Shown: positions 57,901 through 64,000 of the stretch, piece after piece
How positions within the stretch are numbered: the first letter of the stretch is position 1
Layout of the letters: each line of letters begins with the position of its first letter
Origin: Silene latifolia
Lineage: Eukaryota; Streptophyta; Magnoliopsida; Caryophyllales; Caryophyllaceae
Reading direction: 5' to 3'
Assembly (NCBI RefSeq): GCF_048544455.1
Contig: NC_133537.1
Span: 13,887,541-13,951,540, forward strand
DNA length: 64,000 nucleotides
Position numbers and translations under genes: made by a program
The notes under the pieces: model-generated
What the model saw: only the letters and a program-made list of their open reading frames with translations
What the model was told of the DNA's origin: nothing
The model's database searches: none

Positions 57901-60246
57901 CTTAACCTCCCTAGACTCAACTTTTCGCATTGAAAATTTAAAGAATGCCTCTCGAAGGCTTCTCTCGTCCAAATATGTTTCCCCTTATAAATGAACCAAA
58001 TCTCACAAAAAGCTGGAATATTTTTGGCAGCATGATTAGCTTTACTCGAGTTCACCTTCACACAACTGCACCATATCATCTGATTAGAACGACTAGACCA
58101 CCACTGGAAGACTACAATGAATTACATAAATGAGATATTCAACAAGCCTGCTCCCCCACACATCTTAAAAACAAGAAAAGGGAAAGTAATGAAAACAAAG
58201 GCGTAAAAGAAAGGTTAAGAAACTATTCTGGTTAGAAAATAGTAAAAATACACAAATATGAAATTTACAGGTTAATGGACATTGATAAACAACATAATTC
58301 TCATATAGCACATACTTTCCGGAGACAGAACCCATAATAAGCTTTTGTATGTCATGATTGAAGACCACTTCCGCAAGTCCCTTGTGAACTTGCTCAGCTT
58401 CAGAGACAATTATGCTCACTTTTACCTGTAACAATGAGTCCCTACTTGTAGTAAACGGCAAATCAGTTATAAAGACTAACAAAAATGTTATAACTGCATA
58501 TCCCAGATTATTGTACATCATATCCAACCCCGTATCTGATGAAATATCTGAAAGCAAGTTTTTGGAAGCTAATAATAAAACAAAACGGGAATACCGAGTC
58601 AGGTTCAGTTGAATGAAGTTAGGGCCTCTTATGAATCAATGGCTAAGCAGAAGCTCTACCCAGCCATTACAAACACAAACTCAACCTACATAGCGGCATA
58701 GCCTATTAAGTACTGCTACTGACCAGTGACAGTGACCAGTGTTGCATGAGAAAGATATACCTTAGCATTATAGCAGATGTCCAAGTAACACTGCAGAAGT
58801 TCTTTCATCTTTTCTCGTTCATCTTTCCTATATTTGGCCACTACTTCAGGGTTTGCTCGAATTGCCGGAAGCTTTCCCACTGCATTATAAATGAAAAACA
58901 CATTCAGTCCCTACAACCATAGGAACCATCGCTTTTCTTGTGATTATATCACGCATCTCACTTCAGTTTAATACAATACATTGCTTCAATTCTTCTATTT
59001 TCATCATGTTGCTGTATCAAAAAAACAACAAACAATTCGACACTCTATTTTAAGCATAAAAACTTGAGGGTATCACAAGAAGCAAATACAAGTCTATATC
59101 TTAATGCTAAAATCAGTTCAAAGTCTTCAAACATGTATTGCATGAGAATTAGATACAAAAGCGAATTTCTTCAGAAATCACATACGGAGTAGTTGCATTC
59201 TTGCTTCGATTACTCCACTCCTTAATCCTTATGAGCTACAGAAGATTATAATCATTATTCGTAATTCTGAAACATTTCCATCTAACAATCATTTGAGTCT
59301 TTTAAGTTTTAAGTCGGAATTTCAGCCATAAATCATTGCTAAAAGATGAAATCCAATGCATAACATTAACAGCTCGCACAACTGTGATTCAAAGTCCTGA
59401 AAACCTCACAAATTCAATTCATAACAGTAACAGCTCGCACAAATGTGATTCAAAGTCCTGAAAACCTTTACAGATTCAATTCATAACATTAACAGCTCGC
59501 GCAACGGCCAAAAGTATGATTGAAATTTCGAAGTCATGAAAACCTAATAATACCTACAAACAACATTCACTGCTCATAGTTCAAAAAACAGAAGACTGTA
59601 TACTTTAAGACATCATCAAGTCAATTCAATTCATCATTCAACATGCATACATAATACTGCTGCTTATATATTTCAAACATTAACATAATATTTTTATTAA
59701 AACACTTCCATACTTCTGTTCCAAGTTTATACCTCGAAATCTCTAATGATTTCACCATTTTCTTTTCGACTTAATTTCAGTTTAGTTCATTTCTACTCTT
59801 TTTTTTCCCGTTTCAGTTCAATTCAGAGAGTTTAAGTCCAAAAGTGCGGCGTCTTATGGTCAACTTTTTTAATTAATTTATATCTACTTTTGCACATCAC
59901 ATTCATTTTATTAGCACTAATTAATAACTAAAACTGGTCATAAAATAAACTGCGAAAATAAATTACGGAAATTAAAAGCGAAAGAGATTAGTCGATTACG
60001 AAGAGTAGGAATAAGAGGAGACAGCAGATGAACATGAACAAGCGAAATTTCGGAGCTCCGAAACGTACGGATAACCCAACGAATCAACGAAACGGATTTC
60101 TCCAAATTCCGTCCAACTGCCACGTATACTTTCTCTCTTCTCTCGCCTTCTCCATTTTCTTCTTCTATAATCTCCGTTAAACTGCAACTCGCTCGACTTG
60201 GCTGTTGGTCTGGCTCGGAATCGTGGCTCGGAATCACTTCCATCAA
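54989..60246 (-). CDS. PUB32: U-box E3 ubiquitin ligase with pseudokinase domain, PUB32-like
   Basis: Seven exons on the minus strand: 60246-60000, 58879-58761, 58425-58316, 58065-57519, 56769-56218, 56105-55392 and 55171-54989. All have GT..AG junctions and matching phases, giving 823 residues. An N-terminal universal-stress-protein domain (about 39-190: VYVAVGRNLEKSVSLIRW, PAFCEIWFIYKGKHIW) is followed by a coiled coil (about 297-450), a kinase-like domain (about 470-740) and a C-terminal U-box (about 754-823: FFVCPILQEIMCDPQVAADG). This is the RLCK/PUB architecture. In the kinase domain the usual VAIK lysine position reads SIQR and the catalytic loop reads VHGNLQLEN, while DFG is kept, so it is predicted catalytically dead; the HGN loop fits PUB32 rather than PUB33. 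The U-box would recruit E2 for ubiquitin transfer. Long 1.1-kb intron 1. Confidence 0.92.
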
Positions 60247-60473
60247 ATAGGTATAATAAAATTGTATCGTATAGGTGGTGTTATGAAGTCAATGATTAGT
60301 CGTCGTGTTTAAATGAGTGAAGGAGGTAATTGCGGGGATTAAAAATGGAATTTTGATTGGTAAGTGAGAGTGATTAGAAAAGTGTTTGGTGGGAATGTGG
60401 GATGTAAAGGGAAATTACGTGTGACTTGTGTTTACATTATCCGTGCTATCGTCTCAATTCTTTTCCTTTTTTT
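60247..60473 (-). promoter_or_regulatory. Upstream region of the PUB32-like gene
   Basis: The minus-strand promoter should lie here; no clear motif was recognised. An inverted-repeat element starts directly upstream at 60474. Confidence 0.4.
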
Positions 60474-61161
60474 GGGAGGTGTTAGGCCGACACCGGGTGT
60501 TACTGAGTTTCGGTAACACCGTAATAAAAAAATAGAAAAAAATAAAAAAGTAAAAGGTAATTTTCATTTTTACGCCAACGTCCTAGGGATTCAATCGTAA
60601 TTTGCAAATTTATTATATTAATAAAAATAAAACTAAACTAAATCTAATATCCCTTATCTAATATACAACAATAATCATAACAAATGCATCATCTCCATCT
60701 CTTCTCGATCGATAATTGTAATGTCAAATTAAGCTGGGGTTGTGTGCATAGTCATAAAAAAGAGAATTGTACCGTCAAACCTAAAGCGACAAATAAGTCT
60801 CGAACCTCCGTCTATTTACTACCTCACATAAGCCGGCACTACTAAAATAGCAAAGGGGATTTGTATGCTACAAATTGAATTATTTATTGTTCATTTCTTA
60901 AGTTGAATCATGGTCATTAGGAAGAATCATTGGTGATGAACTTGATTGATCTACACTTCCACTAATAACGCACGAAAATGTGGCTAAAATCTTTAATTTT
61001 TTTTTAATTATTATTCCTTATTGTTAAATTTCTAAACTACCCTTTTATAATAATAAGTTTGAAATTTCAATTTTAATAGAGGGAAAGCAAAATACATATT
61101 TAAATTACAATAATACCCTGGGTGTCGCTCACTTTGAGTAACACCCGGTGTCGCCATCTAA
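60474..61161. mobile_element. Inverted-repeat element with long target duplication
   Basis: Left arm gacaccgggtgttactgag and right arm agtaacacccggtgtcgcc pair as inverted repeats (about 15 exact bases). A 13-bp direct repeat ttttccttttttt lies at 60461-60473 and 61162-61174; its low complexity weakens it as a target duplication. No coding capacity. Possibly MULE-related. Confidence 0.5.
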
Positions 61162-61478
61162 TTTTCCTTTTTTTAATCTATGTTCTATGAAAAGGTAAAG
61201 GAAAAAAGCATTAATATTTTCGCAAGAGTGGAGTCTTATGTTAAAATTTGGGTAAAATTCTCAAAGGCCTCAAGTTCAAGCGAATTATGCCTTCTAGATT
61301 TCGTTGACACTGGTGTATGAAAGCAATGTATTGTAAAAAAGTTTTACAATAGTTAAATTATATAACAAGGTGGAAGTTATTATGATGGGTTATTTAGATA
61401 AAATATTATCCCTGATTTTATAAATAGCACTTATGTAAAACGATCTTATATTGTAAGAAGAAAGACAAATTTGTACGA

Positions 61479-61510
<32 letters not shown>

Positions 61511-62168
61511 CGAAGGTTTGAAATATTAAAGTTCTTTTTTTTTTTATACGAGTAGTTGAAAGTAGCTGAACTAAATTGAACTAATAAATTAAGTTGTCGT
61601 GAATTGAATGAAATTAAACTATACCGACAAGTTGAGTAGAGCTAATCTAAAGTGAATTAAACTAAAATTAATGAAAATAAATTGAATTGAGTGTGAGTTG
61701 AAATTAAGTTAAAAAGGATAATGTCTACATATGGAAAATAAAATAAGAGAAACGTAGAAAATGGACGAGAATATAAGGAGTGAGGAATCAATTTGTCAAC
61801 GTGACTTACACATTAGTTGGAAAAAGAGTCGTAATTTCAATCATTTTCATATGGCATAGTAGCTCAATTTTGGTTGAAATTTGTATAGAAGTACACTATT
61901 ACAAGATATGTAAATTTGAGCTAGTTTAACAGGTAAAGTTATAAATAGTGGTACTTATAATATATGGATGTGTGATAATATTATAGAAATTTCTTACATA
62001 GATATCATGAGACGTTCGGTCCATAGATGGGTAAAATATCAATCCGATACAATATGAGGCGGGTGGGTATCAAAAGGTATATTAACAAGAGTGTGAGATC
62101 AGGGGCGACTCGAAGTTCAGTGTAGAAGGTATGATGCCAGATCTTTTCCATGTTATCTCAGTTGGTTC
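61162..62168. other. Intergenic DNA with an (AT)n tract
   Basis: An (AT)n microsatellite lies at 61480-61508. gctgaactaaattgaactaa words near 61570-61640 look like decayed GAACTGAACT-family sequence. No gene. Confidence 0.5.
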
Positions 62169-62285
62169 TTTTTTTTTTTTTTAGGAAAACGCGCAATTAA
62201 TCGTATTACAATAGATGGGAGGAGAGATTCAAACCTAGAACCTATTATCTATAATATTTACGTCTTAATCACTAGATTAAGACAT
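62169..62285 (-). mobile_element. tRNA-derived SINE
   Basis: On the minus strand: tagtgattaagacg (A-box-like, 62274-62261), then ggttctaggtttgaatc (B-box-like GGTTCNANNCC form, 62242-62226), a short body and a 14-base A tail (62182-62169). This is the layout of plant SINEs transcribed by Pol III. Target duplications are not clear. Confidence 0.55.
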
Positions 62286-64000
62286 ACTTCTATTAGGTAC
62301 GTTATCCCAGGTAGTGACTATACCATGTTCAATTGGGTAGTTCAGAGTCAAGATACCAAGTTTTCTATTGGGCTTCATCACCTACAAATGCATCTTTCTA
62401 GCCCATACCAACCATGACACCAGTGTGCCTAGGACAGCCCAAAATTAAGATTTACGTAACTAATGTGCATGAATTTTTTCTCCGTCTCTTCTATAAAACG
62501 GGTTCATGATAATATTATTTACATAATTATCGAAATTACTAGCTATGTTTTGGATTATTTGGTCAATGTATGAGGTATAGTCGTTAGTCGTAGTTATATA
62601 TGAGGAATCTTATACTTTCTCCGTCTTAATAATTTGTTTACCTGTAATTAAAATATGAAAGTCATTTGATCCTTATTCCATAAAGTGTTTCTTTAAAGGG
62701 TAAATAATGAGTTTTTTAATGTTCACGAACTCAGATTTTTAATTGACGTTTCATTAGTTAATTAAAATAGTTGACATCTTTTGTTTGATGAGAAGGTTTG
62801 GGAATGTAGATGAGTCTATGAAGAGGAAGGCATGTGTTGTTCGTCCAAATTGGGCATTGAGTAACTTGAGTTTTACGTACGCGGTACGTGCATGAGAGCG
62901 CGATCCGAAGAGGAGAAGGATTGTGTTTTTGTCTACAAATTAAAATAATAACAAAAATCATATTGCTTATTTTGTCTAAAAAAACGCGTTAATAATGTTA
63001 ATATCGATACCACAATTAATTTGGGGAGTGTCGAGTGTGGGTTAAAATTTATAAGCCAAGTTAAAATTGATAAAATATATAAACGGTTAGGTCTATAGCT
63101 TATGATTGACGGTCTCATAATAAATGATTAAACAATAGGGAAAATGGCACCAACATGTAATTACAGAGGAATGAATAGTGGTTAAAGATAATGAAATTAA
63201 ATATGTATGCAAAAGAATTACATTGGACGACGATCAACAACTATACAAATTAAAGGTCATGGTAAAACACTACAAAACATAATTGAGTTCGGAAAAATAA
63301 CCTTTAAAAAGAAATGGAGAGGTCATTTGTGTTTGGTGGTCCAGATTAAGAGAAGAAATGGAGAGAAAGAAATAAAAAAAATTCATTTCCCTACATAACC
63401 TAATGAAAAGCGGTCTTATCTTTTATTTCTAATTTTTATTAGCAAGGAGAATAAAAACAAGAGCATGCAATGATGAATAACGCATAGAAAATAGGGATCT
63501 AAGGGGCAACATAATATGTTATTGTCACTTTAGAGTCCCTTTATAAATTATAATGGTGAAATCCAAGCAATCTCTTTGGGTCCCCGACTTTCTTATATCC
63601 ATCCTTTATAATAATGTCTATATGTGATATTGTGATATGTCCAACTATTGTCGATTTGTCTCGCAGTTTAAATTATGAATCGATTTTCACCCGTTTTAAT
63701 AATCTAAATTTAGAAAGGTTTACAAGATATTTTCATGATATATTGAAGTATAAATTTATTTTTGTCATAATTAATGGAAATATTTCATGAATCTTAGCAC
63801 ATTAAAGTTATTAATATGTCCTTGGACCTTGGGCATAGGTGTGAAAAATCGATTATGGATTAATTTGAGTTTTTAATTAATTAAAAACAATAAAAACATG
63901 ATTAGTGATAGTAATACTCCTATTTGTTAAATTTTCAGCTAATAATTTAGGAGGATTAACTTAATTACTAAGAACTTTTAGCAAACCTGAAATCCATAAT
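62286..64000. other. Intergenic DNA without recognised genes
   Basis: AT-rich. A Stowaway-like end (ctttctccgtcttaataatt) lies near 62616. No coding region, RNA gene or clear element boundary was recognised to the window end. Confidence 0.5.

Overview
The window is plant nuclear DNA. It is AT-rich and intron-containing, with GT..AG introns, large intergenic spaces and dense layers of plant transposons. It looks like a eudicot. A Tat/Retand-type gypsy element with an internal tandem repeat and antisense reading frames would fit Caryophyllales (Silene or Chenopodium kin), but that is inference, not proof.

Layout. (1) 1-9924: right-hand part of a broken Ty3/Gypsy element (gag to integrase, tandem repeat, antisense frames, 3' LTR); its left end lies outside the window. 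(2) 9925-19334: gene-poor DNA with a short non-autonomous Copia-type LTR element (11826-12818) and a small inverted-repeat element (15464-15915). (3) 19335-28706, minus strand: remains of two host genes. One is an ARIADNE-type RBR E3 ubiquitin ligase with at least two frameshifts. The other is the 5' part of an ABCI20-like ABC protein, whose Walker A exon is split by an apparently whole autonomous hAT transposon (24646-28522) with perfect 8-bp target duplications. (4) 29574-40717: a nest of elements placed on (AT)n microsatellites: three members of a GAGTCCA-ended inverted-repeat group, a solo gypsy LTR, and one good plus one doubtful Helitron-like element. The good Helitron carries many copies of a unit that looks like a plant snRNA promoter. 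(5) 41073-52064: a gene island with small DNA transposons around a protein disulfide isomerase gene (42390-47338). (6) 53088-60246: FLA4/SOS5-like fasciclin arabinogalactan protein (+) and a converging PUB32-like U-box pseudokinase (-). (7) 60247-64000: one inverted-repeat element, one tRNA-derived SINE and otherwise featureless DNA.

Three host genes look functional: PDI (ER oxidative folding), FLA4-like (GPI-anchored cell-surface glycoprotein) and PUB32-like (cytosolic ubiquitin ligase type). Their introns and reading frames agree at every junction I checked by hand. They share no obvious pathway beyond general protein quality control and cell-surface biology. No tRNA, rRNA or CRISPR array was seen. 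The most unusual signals are the repeated USE+TATA promoter-like units, the chain of (AT)n-seated elements with higher-order minisatellites, and the young hAT inside the ABC gene remnant.
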